From the IMG/VR virus record IMGVR_UViG_3300020202_000038, positions 1 to 43,324 of that record: a stretch of DNA of 43,324 nt; one strand, written 5' to 3'. Origin of the DNA: a virus. The notes under the pieces were generated by a model. The model saw only the letters and a list, made by a program, of their open reading frames with translations, was not told the origin of the DNA and made no database searches. Below, piece by piece: positions 1 to 6,055 of this stretch. The number at the start of each line of letters is the position of its first letter. Position 1 is the first letter of the stretch. The translations under genes and the position numbers were made by a program.

Positions 1-127
1 AGATACGCCCGTACTCTTTCAAGCCTGAAGGGGAGGACAAGAACGTGACCGGCGTTGAAATCATGCAGCGCGACGGCACAGGCATGTTTAACAAGAAGGT
101 CAACTCGTTCTTCCACAAGAAGGAAGG
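1..127. repeat. Left copy of 127-bp terminal direct repeat
   Basis: Bases 1-127 are identical to bases 43198-43324. An overlap of exactly 127 bases equals a common de Bruijn k-mer size, so this is most simply an assembly overlap of a circular or circularly permuted genome (unique length 43,197 bp), not a biological terminal repeat. One reading frame runs unbroken across the join. Confidence 0.95.
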
Positions 128-359
128 TGAGAAGTGGGTTGCGACAAACGGATTCCCAGTACCAGAGGGAGATACGGCGATGTACACCTCAGACGACTGG
201 GACATCTTCTACAAGCAGACTCGCCGCTTCCTGGTGAACTACACCAAGGAGAACATCGCGCCACGGTTCGGGCAGGCGGAAATTAGCCTCAGTGAGTGGC
301 AGGAGGCAGCAGACACCGAAGAAACCACAAGCGACGGTGCGCCAATGCCAACGTTTTAG
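1..359 (+). CDS. Probable single-stranded DNA-binding protein, C-terminal part (gene crosses the ends)
   Basis: This is the 3' part of the gene that starts at 42849; the frame here begins at base 3. Joined across the overlap, the gene encodes 235 aa. No domain is identified by strong sequence identity. The protein has alternating hydrophobic beta-type segments, and its C-terminus is acidic (EAADTEETTSDGAP) and ends in MPTF. An acidic tail ending in an aromatic residue is the partner-docking signature of SSB-type proteins. It lies directly after a RecB-like nuclease gene and heads the rest of the rightward operon, which fits a role in replication or recombination. SSB is an inference from tail and context; another OB-fold early protein is possible. 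The next gene starts 4 nt after the stop. Confidence 0.6.
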   Translation, partial: IRPYSFKPEGEDKNVTGVEIMQRDGTGMFNKKVNSFFHKKEGEKWVATNGFPVPEGDTAMYTSDDWDIFYKQTRRFLVNYTKENIAPRFGQAEISLSEWQEAADTEETTSDGAPMPTF

Positions 360-362
360 GGT

Positions 363-941
363 ATGACGAAATTCAAGGTGGGGGATAGGGTGCGGGTGAC
401 AAAGAACGAGGGTTGCGATGAAGAGTATGGAACGGGCGTTGGAAGTGTCGGAATAGTGGCAGGGAGTGACGTTATGGGCTGCGTGCTCGTTAACTTTCCC
501 AACTATTCTGAACGCGGTATGTTCCCAGAGCAGCTCGAACTGGTAGGCAGCGTCCAAAGCACGAAAGATGTGCGCTTCATCCTTCAGTACGAGCTAGACC
601 GCGACCCGTTTGAAACCTTCAGCACCATGCAGGAGGTGGAGGACAGAATCAAAGAGCTGGCGAAGCGGCCGGACTTGAAAAGGGAAGGCATCAAGGTCTA
701 CGAAGTCTCGAAGACCTATGACGTTGAGATAGAAAGCCGCGTGCTGTTCAACTTGTTCGGGCAGCGGGTGAAGGTGACAGAGAAGCCGATGATGCCAAAC
801 GCTGAAAACATGTTCGTGAAAAAGCGCGGTCGTCCCGCACTCACAGAACGCCAGCGCAAAGCACGGCAAAGTAGCTATAAGCGCGACTATTACAAGAGAC
901 GAAAGGAAAACGGCGGCGCACCGTTGAGAAAGGCGAAGTAG
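363..941 (+). CDS. Unknown protein with SH3-like N-terminus and basic AT-hook-like C-terminus
   Basis: 192 aa. Residues 4-60 (FKVGDRVRVTKNEG ... GVLVNFP-type pattern ... FPEQLELV) have the alternating pattern of a small SH3/KOW-like barrel. The middle (about residues 65-130) is mixed alpha/beta and unrecognised. The last 45 residues are very basic and contain KKRGRPALTERQRKAR, whose RGRP core resembles an AT-hook, so DNA binding is likely. It starts 3 nt after the SSB stop and ends 3 nt before the next gene, inside the early rightward operon. A DNA-binding or replication accessory role is inference only. Confidence 0.7.
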   Translation: MTKFKVGDRVRVTKNEGCDEEYGTGVGSVGIVAGSDVMGCVLVNFPNYSERGMFPEQLELVGSVQSTKDVRFILQYELDRDPFETFSTMQEVEDRIKELAKRPDLKREGIKVYEVSKTYDVEIESRVLFNLFGQRVKVTEKPMMPNAENMFVKKRGRPALTERQRKARQSSYKRDYYKRRKENGGAPLRKAK

Positions 942-944
942 TTT

Positions 945-1199
945 ATGGACTCGCTTGCAGACATCATTGCAAAGCGTGAACCCATCCCTCGAAAGAGGGG
1001 TACTGAGCGGGGTGAGTTGATAGAGTTTTTCTCGCTCAAGCTGGAACGGAAGCCCGTGCAAATCGGAGTCCGGCTGGCGCATTACAAGACACCAGAGCTG
1101 TACGCGCTCAAGTCCGCGTTCTTGGACAGATGGAACAGGAACGGAACGGAGGCGGCGAGACGCTACTTCTGGTGGGTAACTAAGACCGACAAGGTATGA
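945..1199 (+). CDS. Small unknown early protein (84 aa)
   Basis: A basic, largely helical 84-aa protein, with Arg/Lys concentrated at the N-terminus (KREPIPRKRGTERGELIEFF) and a Trp-rich end (RRYFWWVTKTDKV). No family is recognised. It starts 3 nt after the previous stop and overlaps the next gene by 4 nt (GTATGA), so it is translated as part of the early operon. The charge pattern would suit nucleic-acid or replisome binding, but nothing in the sequence proves it. Confidence 0.7.
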   Translation: MDSLADIIAKREPIPRKRGTERGELIEFFSLKLERKPVQIGVRLAHYKTPELYALKSAFLDRWNRNGTEAARRYFWWVTKTDKV

Positions 1200-1507
1200 C
1201 ACAACACGACCTCGTAGTGCTCAGCCTCGCATCGCATCGGGAGTGGCGGCGGGGGTACGAGCTGGAACGCCAGGTAGTCGGGAAGGAGAGCATAGGTTCA
1301 GAGGCCGACACCAGGCTTTATGAACTGTTCAACAAGCGCGTGCCGGAAGCTGGTGAGACGACGCGCAAGATTAACGGTGACACCTACACCATCGAGACGA
1401 AGAAGGAAGGGACGGCGCGGCTGTGGCGGGCGTACCTGTCGTCAAAGAAGCCCCAACAACGGGTGATTCAGTTGCCGAATGGGAGTGTGCGCCTCGAATA
1501 TGCTTAA
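1196..1507 (+). CDS. Unknown early protein (103 aa), possible small DNA-binding domain
   Basis: 103 aa. The N-terminal half is helical (DLVVLSLASHREWRRGYELE) and is followed by RLYELFNKR, then two beta strands (DTYTIETKKEG) and a basic helix-strand end (RVIQLPNGSVRLEYA). The order helix-helix-hairpin resembles a winged helix, but no specific family is recognised. It is coupled to the preceding gene by an ATGA overlap, and its end overlaps the next start by 8 nt. Confidence 0.65.
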   Translation: MTQHDLVVLSLASHREWRRGYELERQVVGKESIGSEADTRLYELFNKRVPEAGETTRKINGDTYTIETKKEGTARLWRAYLSSKKPQQRVIQLPNGSVRLEYA

Positions 1508-1832
1508 GCTCCCAGCGACATTTGACGCCTACTCCTCTCGCGCGGACGGGAGCATGGGGCTGCGGTTCTCCACGCAGGAGTTGAACGCCGCACACCTCGA
1601 AGAAATTCACTCCCACGCTCGGCTCTATGGTTGGCTCCTGTTCTCGGAGAACGACATCCAGAGCGGGGACATTCCGAAGGAAGAAGCCACGGAAAGTAAA
1701 ACACCCTCAAAGAGACTGCGGGATGTGCTGTTCGTGAAGTGGACGCAGCTTGGCAAGCCTGGGGACTTTGAGGGCTGGTATCGCGCGAGCATGGAGAAGT
1801 TCATCGAGCACGTGAAGAGCGGGCTGGACTAG
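1500..1832 (+). CDS. Unknown early protein (110 aa)
   Basis: The ATG at 1500 is preferred over the upstream in-frame codon at 1479 because it gives a short 8-nt overlap with the preceding stop. The product is 110 aa, with a beta-containing N-terminus (residues 5-30), a helix ELNAAHLEEIHSHARL, an acidic linker, and a C-terminal helical part with several Trp residues (FVKWTQLGKPGDFEGWYRASM). No family is recognised. It is the last gene of this stretch before a fresh promoter at 1854-1874. Confidence 0.65.
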   Translation: MLKLPATFDAYSSRADGSMGLRFSTQELNAAHLEEIHSHARLYGWLLFSENDIQSGDIPKEEATESKTPSKRLRDVLFVKWTQLGKPGDFEGWYRASMEKFIEHVKSGLD

Positions 1833-1865
1833 CTGTGGATAGCCGAAGCACCCTTGACAACTAGG

Positions 1866-1874
1866 TGCTAGGTT
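1866..1874 (+). promoter_or_regulatory. Extended -10 promoter for a leaderless gene
   Basis: TGC at 1866-1868 followed by TAGGTT at 1869-1874 fits an extended -10 box (TGnTAnnnT). The ATG lies 7 nt downstream at 1882, where transcription would begin, so the mRNA is probably leaderless. The same TGCTAGGTT box with 7-nt spacing precedes the gene at 39128. A TTGACA at 1854-1859 is only 9 nt from the -10, too close for a normal -35. A DnaA-box-like TGTGGATAG lies just upstream at 1834-1842. Confidence 0.55.
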
Positions 1875-1881
1875 AAGGGTA

Positions 1882-2160
1882 ATGAAGTGGCCGACGGTAC
1901 TGAAAATCGGAGGGCATCAGGTTAGCGTTGTCTTGGATGATTTGTCCAAAGAGAATCTGTCAGGGGACTTTGACCCCGCAACAAACACCATTCGCATCAA
2001 CAAAGAGCACACAGCCTCCCAACAGGAGGCTACGCTTTTTCATGAGGTCGGGCATGTGATGAACGCAGAGTGGGAAGAGAACCCCATGATGCACGCTCTG
2101 CTTGAGAGCTGGTCGCAACAGATGTACGCCTTCTTAAAGGATAACAACCTTCTGCGATGA
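1882..2160 (+). CDS. Mini-metallopeptidase-like protein with HEVGH motif
   Basis: 92 aa. The C-terminal half has a zincin active-site helix, EATLFHEVGHVMNAEW (HExxH at about residues 54-58), preceded by a predicted beta strand (TNTIRINKEHT) as in IrrE/ImmA- and SprT-like folds. The N-terminal half is beta-rich. The third zinc ligand is not certain. ImmA/IrrE-like peptidases often inactivate repressors, which would suit a temperate phage, but the target is unknown. The gene probably has its own leaderless promoter, and its stop overlaps the exonuclease start by 4 nt. Confidence 0.75.
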   Translation: MKWPTVLKIGGHQVSVVLDDLSKENLSGDFDPATNTIRINKEHTASQQEATLFHEVGHVMNAEWEENPMMHALLESWSQQMYAFLKDNNLLR

Positions 2161-2909
2161 AGCTGCTGCTCATTGACTTGGAAACGTCGCCCTTTCTGGG
2201 TTACACGTGGGGCAAGTATGACCAGACTGTTCTCGCGTTCACCGAATACTCGCAAATCATCTGCATGTCATGGAAGTGGTACGGCGAGCCGGAGGTGTAC
2301 GCGATGGCACTGCCCGACTACCGAGGCTACAAGAAAGGAAAACTAAACGACAAACACCTGGTCAAGCACTTGTGGAAACTCCTAGACCGAGCGGAAGTGG
2401 TGATGGGTCATAACGCTGACCGCTTTGACGTGAAGGTGGCGAACGCGCGGTTCGTGTTCCATAACCTCACCCCGCCTTCACCGTATCAGACCATTGACAC
2501 CAAAAAGATTGCGAAGCGGGTCGGCATGTTCCCGTCGAACAAGTTAGACGACCTGGGGCAGTACTTCCATGTGGGGAAGAAGATGGCCACGGGAGGGTTT
2601 GATTTGTGGCAGGACTGCATGAAAGGAGACGACGCGGCCTGGAAGAAGATGAAGGCGTACAACAAGCAGGACGTGATGCTGTTGGAGGAGGTTTACAAGA
2701 GGCTGTTGCCGTGGGCACCGACGCATCCGAACCGGAACGTGTTTGACGAGAAGACGATGAACTGTCCGCGCTGTGGGTCACATAAGGTTCAACGGAGAGG
2801 GTGGCGAGCTGCTGCAACCGGACGGCGGCGAGCGTTTCAGTGCCAGGACTGCGGCGGGTGGAGTTCCGGACAGTTGGTGCAATTAGAAGAAAAAGTAATC
2901 CTACGATGA
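2157..2909 (+). CDS. DEDDy 3'-5' exonuclease with C-terminal zinc ribbon
   Basis: 250 aa. Residues 1-180 form an RNase H-like DnaQ-family exonuclease. Motif I is LLIDLETSP (D7, E9), motif II is GHNADRFDVKVANAR (D91), and motif III is YNKQD (Y168, D172), the DEDDy arrangement. Residues 203-232 form a zinc ribbon (CPRCG and CQDCG) with Arg-rich sequence between. It should degrade single strands or 3' ends from DNA or RNA using two metal ions. No polymerase domain is present, so it is a stand-alone nuclease for replication, repair or host DNA turnover. It is coupled to both neighbours by ATGA overlaps. Confidence 0.88.
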   Translation: MKLLLIDLETSPFLGYTWGKYDQTVLAFTEYSQIICMSWKWYGEPEVYAMALPDYRGYKKGKLNDKHLVKHLWKLLDRAEVVMGHNADRFDVKVANARFVFHNLTPPSPYQTIDTKKIAKRVGMFPSNKLDDLGQYFHVGKKMATGGFDLWQDCMKGDDAAWKKMKAYNKQDVMLLEEVYKRLLPWAPTHPNRNVFDEKTMNCPRCGSHKVQRRGWRAAATGRRRAFQCQDCGGWSSGQLVQLEEKVILR

Positions 2910-3157
2910 ACGACACAACCGAGCTGGTAATCGCACTCGACTACCTCAAAGACCTTCAGAAGAAGAGCCGGAAGCCGGAGGCGTTTGACGCGGCTATCAA
3001 AGCCCTGAAGCGCGAAGCACGGCGTCTTTATGAAATACGTTCCAGGCCGTCCACTGCCATTGACGTTTGGCCTGAAACTCTTGAGCAGCCCAATTTACCG
3101 CCCATCGAACGTCGAGAGCTTGAGCTTTCGAAATCGTCGGATGCGCTGGTAGATTGA
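2906..3157 (+). CDS. Small unknown protein, last gene of the early rightward operon
   Basis: 83 aa, starting with an ATGA overlap on the exonuclease stop. Residues 1-46 form helices rich in Lys, Arg and Glu (IKALKREARRLYEIR). The rest is proline-rich and may be disordered. The 3' 161 nt overlap, on the opposite strand, the coding end of the lysozyme-like gene 2997-3404. The helical part lies mostly before the overlap, so the true functional unit may be that N-terminal half. No family is recognised. Confidence 0.55.
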   Translation: MNDTTELVIALDYLKDLQKKSRKPEAFDAAIKALKREARRLYEIRSRPSTAIDVWPETLEQPNLPPIERRELELSKSSDALVD

Positions 3158-3404
3158 TTTGGGCGATGCCGTAGGACTCCTCGCGGACTCCGTTCTTCAC
3201 CACGCGGCTTTGGATGTTCTGCCAGCCGGCACTTTCATATTCCAGAGTCTCATAGAAATCATCTCCCAGCCCGTACTTGTGCTGGACTTCACGAACATAG
3301 GCCGCGATGGTCGTAGTGGAGTTGAGTTCAACTGGCGCGGCGTGCGCGGTTAAGACGGTCGGGTCGAATCCCGCCATCATCATGAGCACGATTTGTAGGA
3401 GCAT
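2997..3404 (-). CDS. Secreted lysozyme-fold protein (transglycosylase/endolysin candidate)
   Basis: 135 aa. The N-terminus is hydrophobic and ends in VLTAHAAP, a plausible Sec signal with cleavage near residue 22. The mature part has a lysozyme-like core: YETLEYESAGW (likely catalytic Glu57) followed by EESYGIAQINLPAH, the SYGxxQ element of SLT/goose-type lysozymes, and a Trp-rich end. It should cleave peptidoglycan glycan strands. It is the last gene of the leftward late block, next to holin-like and other lysis genes. Its 3' end overlaps the convergent gene 2906-3157. Confidence 0.75.
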   Translation of the reverse strand: MLLQIVLMMMAGFDPTVLTAHAAPVELNSTTTIAAYVREVQHKYGLGDDFYETLEYESAGWQNIQSRVVKNGVREESYGIAQINLPAHPTISKAQALDVRWAVNWAAQEFQAKRQWQWTAWNVFHKDAVLRASGL

Positions 3405-3428
3405 GGCAGCTAGGCCATGGAAATCAAG

Positions 3429-3665
3429 TTAGTGGGCGCTCCACCGGCCTAGGTGAATCTTGCGAGTGAGGCCGACGAGGGCGACGGCAGACGAAATGAC
3501 CATGCCGATGCCGGTGATGAGTGTGGCAAGCTGATTCTGTAGGTCGCCAACCACTGTTGCATTGAGACCAAAAAGTACCGCGAGTGCGCCGAGGCTCTTG
3601 AGGGTGAGTGAGACCTTCTCCGGATCGGCAGAACTCGTCATGAACCACGTGATGAAGTTTGTCAT
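3429..3665 (-). CDS. Holin-like two-TM membrane protein
   Basis: 78 aa with two hydrophobic segments (about residues 25-42 and 47-66) separated by a short polar turn, and a basic C-terminus (RKIHLGRWSAH). Size, topology and position between two lysozyme-like genes suit a holin that permeabilises the inner membrane. The start is fixed by a leaderless-type promoter: the -10 box ends 6 nt before the ATG. No holin family is recognised by sequence, so the function comes from topology and context. Confidence 0.65.
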   Translation of the reverse strand: MTNFITWFMTSSADPEKVSLTLKSLGALAVLFGLNATVVGDLQNQLATLITGIGMVISSAVALVGLTRKIHLGRWSAH

Positions 3666-3671
3666 GCTTTC

Positions 3672-3680
3672 ACACTAGCA
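3672..3680 (-). promoter_or_regulatory. Extended -10 promoter of the holin-like gene (leaderless)
   Basis: On the minus strand, TGC then TAGTGT is followed by 6 nt and the ATG at 3665. It is the same extended -10 variant as upstream of GroEL and the methyltransferase. The spacing implies a leaderless transcript and separate control of the last two lysis genes. Confidence 0.5.
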
Positions 3681-3683
3681 TTT

Positions 3684-4226
3684 CTATTCCTGAGTGGGAG
3701 CGTTTTCCACAAGCAGCCACATTTCGGATGTCTTTGGCAGCCATTGGAGGTGGTGGCCTTTCTTGTAGCTTGACCAGAGATTGAGCTGTCCACGCTTGTA
3801 GCAGGTAATCATCCAGCGCACCATCTTCTCTGGGTTTCCTACGACGTATTCGACGGAAGGGAAGGTCTTTCCTTTTCCGATGTGCCAGTAGTCGTTCACC
3901 TGGACTATCCCGTAGTCAGTGGAGCCTTCGTTTCGGCCGACGGCGGTGTTCTTAAAGCGGCTCTCCTGGTAGATGCAGGCGCAAATGAGGTTCTTCTCGT
4001 CGTAGGTGAGTCCCATTTCGTCGCAGATGACGCGGACGCTATGCCAGGCTTTCTGGGGGGTTGAGAAGTCATACGGCTCAGGTAGTGGTTCTGGGGGTAA
4101 AGGCTCGTCCTGGGGCACTACAGGAGCTGGAGGAGGCACTTCTATCGGGTTGTACGCCCCGCCGCGTCGGAAAAGGAAGGCGGTAAAGACTCCTGCGATT
4201 ACGAGCATGGCGGCGAGGTAAGTCAT
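3684..4226 (-). CDS. Membrane-anchored lysozyme-fold endolysin
   Basis: 180 aa from the ATG at 4226, which overlaps the previous stop (GTATGA). Residues 1-20 are a TM or signal-anchor helix (MTYLAAMLVIAGVFTAFLFRR begins the protein), followed by a Pro/Glu-rich linker (30-52). A lysozyme-like domain follows from about residue 58: ICACIYQESRF (likely catalytic Glu88) and STDYGIVQVNDYW. The topology (anchor, flexible linker, muralytic domain) fits a signal-anchor endolysin exported by Sec. It lies in the lysis cluster between a papain-like peptidase and a holin-like gene. Confidence 0.78.
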   Translation of the reverse strand: MTYLAAMLVIAGVFTAFLFRRGGAYNPIEVPPPAPVVPQDEPLPPEPLPEPYDFSTPQKAWHSVRVICDEMGLTYDEKNLICACIYQESRFKNTAVGRNEGSTDYGIVQVNDYWHIGKGKTFPSVEYVVGNPEKMVRWMITCYKRGQLNLWSSYKKGHHLQWLPKTSEMWLLVENAPTQE

Positions 4227-5035
4227 ACGTTGAAAAGGCGTCGGACGTAATTCACGATGATTGCCACGATGTCCCAATCCACCGTCGCAACACTCTCGCC
4301 CGGCATGAGCTTGTCGAGCGTGAAGGCAACGGAGCCGCGCACAGACATGGTGGCGTTGAAGAAGGAACGGGAGATGTAGACGAAGCCGCCATCGCCGAAG
4401 CTAGATCCAGCCCACGGCTTGCCAACGAGGTAGGGTTCCCCGTTGATGGTCTTCCAGCCCTTCACGTTCCAGTTGTGCCAGGTTGCGAAGTCAAGATTGA
4501 AGTCGGGAAGCGGCACGATGCCGTCAGAGCCGGTACGTCCCCAATGGAGCCACCACGGACTGCCTACGGATACTCCGCGCTTCTCGTTTGAAGCGGAGAG
4601 CATGGCAAGGCGTACGGCATCGAAGAAGTCAATCTGGCGGGACGGACGGACGTTGAAGTAGGCGGGGTGGTTGCCGGTGACAATCTCGCCCTTTTGATTC
4701 TTGAGGCCGTGGTCAACAACAGCCTGCATCGAGTCTCGGAGCTGTGCGCCCCGGTTTTCGTTGGCGTGCGTGATGCTCTCAAGGTAGGAAGGGTCGTAGA
4801 GCTGGCCGTCCTGGTCTGCGGCAAGGTCGCACTGGGAGTAGTTCGTGCACCCATAGGGCATGGGAGGTACCGGAGGCGTGAAGAGGTCTGAGCCGAGGTT
4901 CTGGTTCGGCATCCACAGGTTCGCGTCTACGGAGTAGTTTTCTGGGAATGAAAGGACAGCTCCGAGCTTCTTCGTCTTGAGGAAGTCGTAGTCCCTGTGG
5001 CTATAGGTATGTGGCTTCAGGCCGCCGTAAAACAT
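4223..5035 (-). CDS. Papain-like (C1-type) cysteine peptidase
   Basis: 270 aa from the ATG at 5035, directly after the stop at 5037. The pattern matches C1A peptidases: PPMPYGCTNYSQCDLAAD gives the nucleophile Cys63, FATWHNWNVKGWK the His187, and GEPYLVGKPWAGSSFGDGG FVYIS the Gly/Trp-rich strand that normally carries the third residue (KNSWG in papain). Here that element reads VGKPWAG, so the usual Asn is not in place. There is no signal peptide; the C-terminus is hydrophobic (VDWDIVAIIVNYV). Its place in the lysis cluster suggests an envelope or virion-associated protease, or a peptidoglycan amidase of the related fold. Confidence 0.7.
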   Translation of the reverse strand: MFYGGLKPHTYSHRDYDFLKTKKLGAVLSFPENYSVDANLWMPNQNLGSDLFTPPVPPMPYGCTNYSQCDLAADQDGQLYDPSYLESITHANENRGAQLRDSMQAVVDHGLKNQKGEIVTGNHPAYFNVRPSRQIDFFDAVRLAMLSASNEKRGVSVGSPWWLHWGRTGSDGIVPLPDFNLDFATWHNWNVKGWKTINGEPYLVGKPWAGSSFGDGGFVYISRSFFNATMSVRGSVAFTLDKLMPGESVATVDWDIVAIIVNYVRRLFNV

Positions 5036-5036
5036 A

Positions 5037-5294
5037 TCATTTGAAGACTCCCTTGATGGCAACCCATGCCACCGCGAGAGAACCAACGGCAACAAAGACC
5101 TTCCAGAGCAGTTGGAGACCGGCCGCACCCTGAAGCAGCGGCTTCACCTCTTCTCGGAAGATCTGTTCGGAGAGGATGTGTTGGTCGAGCTTCTCGTCCA
5201 GCGCACGGATCTTGCCGTTCACGTGCTTTTCAACCGCCTCTTTGGTGCTGCGATCGTTGTGCTCTAGGAAGATGGCAAATTGTTTTTCATTCAT
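5037..5294 (-). CDS. Small coiled-coil plus single-TM protein (possible holin or lysis accessory)
   Basis: 85 aa. Residues 1-55 form a charged amphipathic helix (EKQFAIFLEHNDRSTKEAVE, then KIRALDEKLDQ), and residues 60-82 form one TM helix (LLWKVFVAVGSLAVAWVAIKG). This is the shape of XhlA-type and other small lysis accessory proteins. It starts with an ATGA overlap on the preceding gene and ends 1 nt before the peptidase start. The function is inferred from topology and location. Confidence 0.7.
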   Translation of the reverse strand: MNEKQFAIFLEHNDRSTKEAVEKHVNGKIRALDEKLDQHILSEQIFREEVKPLLQGAAGLQLLWKVFVAVGSLAVAWVAIKGVFK

Positions 5295-6052
5295 ACGAGT
5301 CTGCGTCTATCGGGCAATGCAACGTTCTCAAAGAGCAGGTGCATGAACCAGAGCTGAAATGTCGGAGCAACTGCGGCAGCGGCAGGAGCAAACGAGAGCC
5401 CGAGCTGTCCTAGTCCTTGCGATACATCAACGTGGAACGTCATGGTGTGAGATGCAGGAGGCGTGACGAGAAGAGGGTTCGACTGCCACAGACCTTCGTT
5501 CGGTGTTGTGTTTGAAGTTCCGGCGATGTAAGTGGCATTGGACACACTCATGCCCGTTGCGTTGGTTCCGTCGAACCTGAAATAGGCTATGTGAACTGCG
5601 TTATCGGCAACTGTGGTGAGAGTGCTGGATATGTCGGTGCTTGTGACTTTGCCGGATGTCGGGCCAGCGTCAGGGAATCCGCTCTGAGACACGCCTGTAT
5701 AGCAAGCACTGTGAGCTTGTATGAGTGTGGCGCCGCCTGAGATGCTGACTACGATGTTATTAGTTCCTGAGCTTGGATTTATGAGGTAGTACAGATACTC
5801 ACGCGCTACGCCACCATAGTCAGTAGTTGCTGAACGGGTGAGAGCTGCCCCGTTGTAAGTGACGCCTGTGACAATGTCAGTAGTCGGAGTGGTCACTACC
5901 CCTGTGACGAGAAGACGATCTGTACCGTTGCACGCTTGTGCGACAGTAAGGCTAGTCGAACTTGTTGAGCCGGTACTTGTGGCGTTGAGAGCAATCGCGG
6001 CGTGGGAGTAGTTCGGTAGAAGGAAGAACAGAGCTAGGAAGAGGTACCTCAT
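5291..6052 (-). CDS. Exported Ser/Thr-rich beta-sandwich protein, probable tail fibre or adhesin
   Basis: 253 aa. It has a clear signal peptide (RYLFLALFFLLPNYSHA, then A). The mature part is a beta-rich domain with the pattern TYNGAALT ... EYLYYLINPSSGTNNIVV. The gene at 15914-16576 has the same pattern (WNGTAMS ... IYYLVRPEAGSYNI), so the two are probably paralogous domains. Its place immediately after the large fibre gene suggests a fibre partner or receptor-binding protein. An N-terminal signal on a phage structural protein is unusual. Confidence 0.7.
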   Translation of the reverse strand: MRYLFLALFFLLPNYSHAAIALNATSTGSTSSTSLTVAQACNGTDRLLVTGVVTTPTTDIVTGVTYNGAALTRSATTDYGGVAREYLYYLINPSSGTNNIVVSISGGATLIQAHSACYTGVSQSGFPDAGPTSGKVTSTDISSTLTTVADNAVHIAYFRFDGTNATGMSVSNATYIAGTSNTTPNEGLWQSNPLLVTPPASHTMTFHVDVSQGLGQLGLSFAPAAAAVAPTFQLWFMHLLFENVALPDRRRLV

Positions 6053-6055
6053 ATT

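Noticed and set aside
1854-1859. TTGACA as a -35 box
   Set aside because: It is only 9 nt from the -10 at 1869. The extended -10 alone explains the promoter.
2906-3157. Discarding this gene as a shadow of the convergent lysozyme-like gene
   Set aside because: The ATGA coupling and the helical first 30 codons, which lie before the overlap, argue that it is real; it was kept with lower confidence.
3350-3376. tRNA T-arm-like GGGTCGAATCCCG
   Set aside because: Only one arm fits and the loop is one base short. No acceptor, D- or anticodon arm can be placed; it lies in the signal-peptide part of a lysozyme-like gene.
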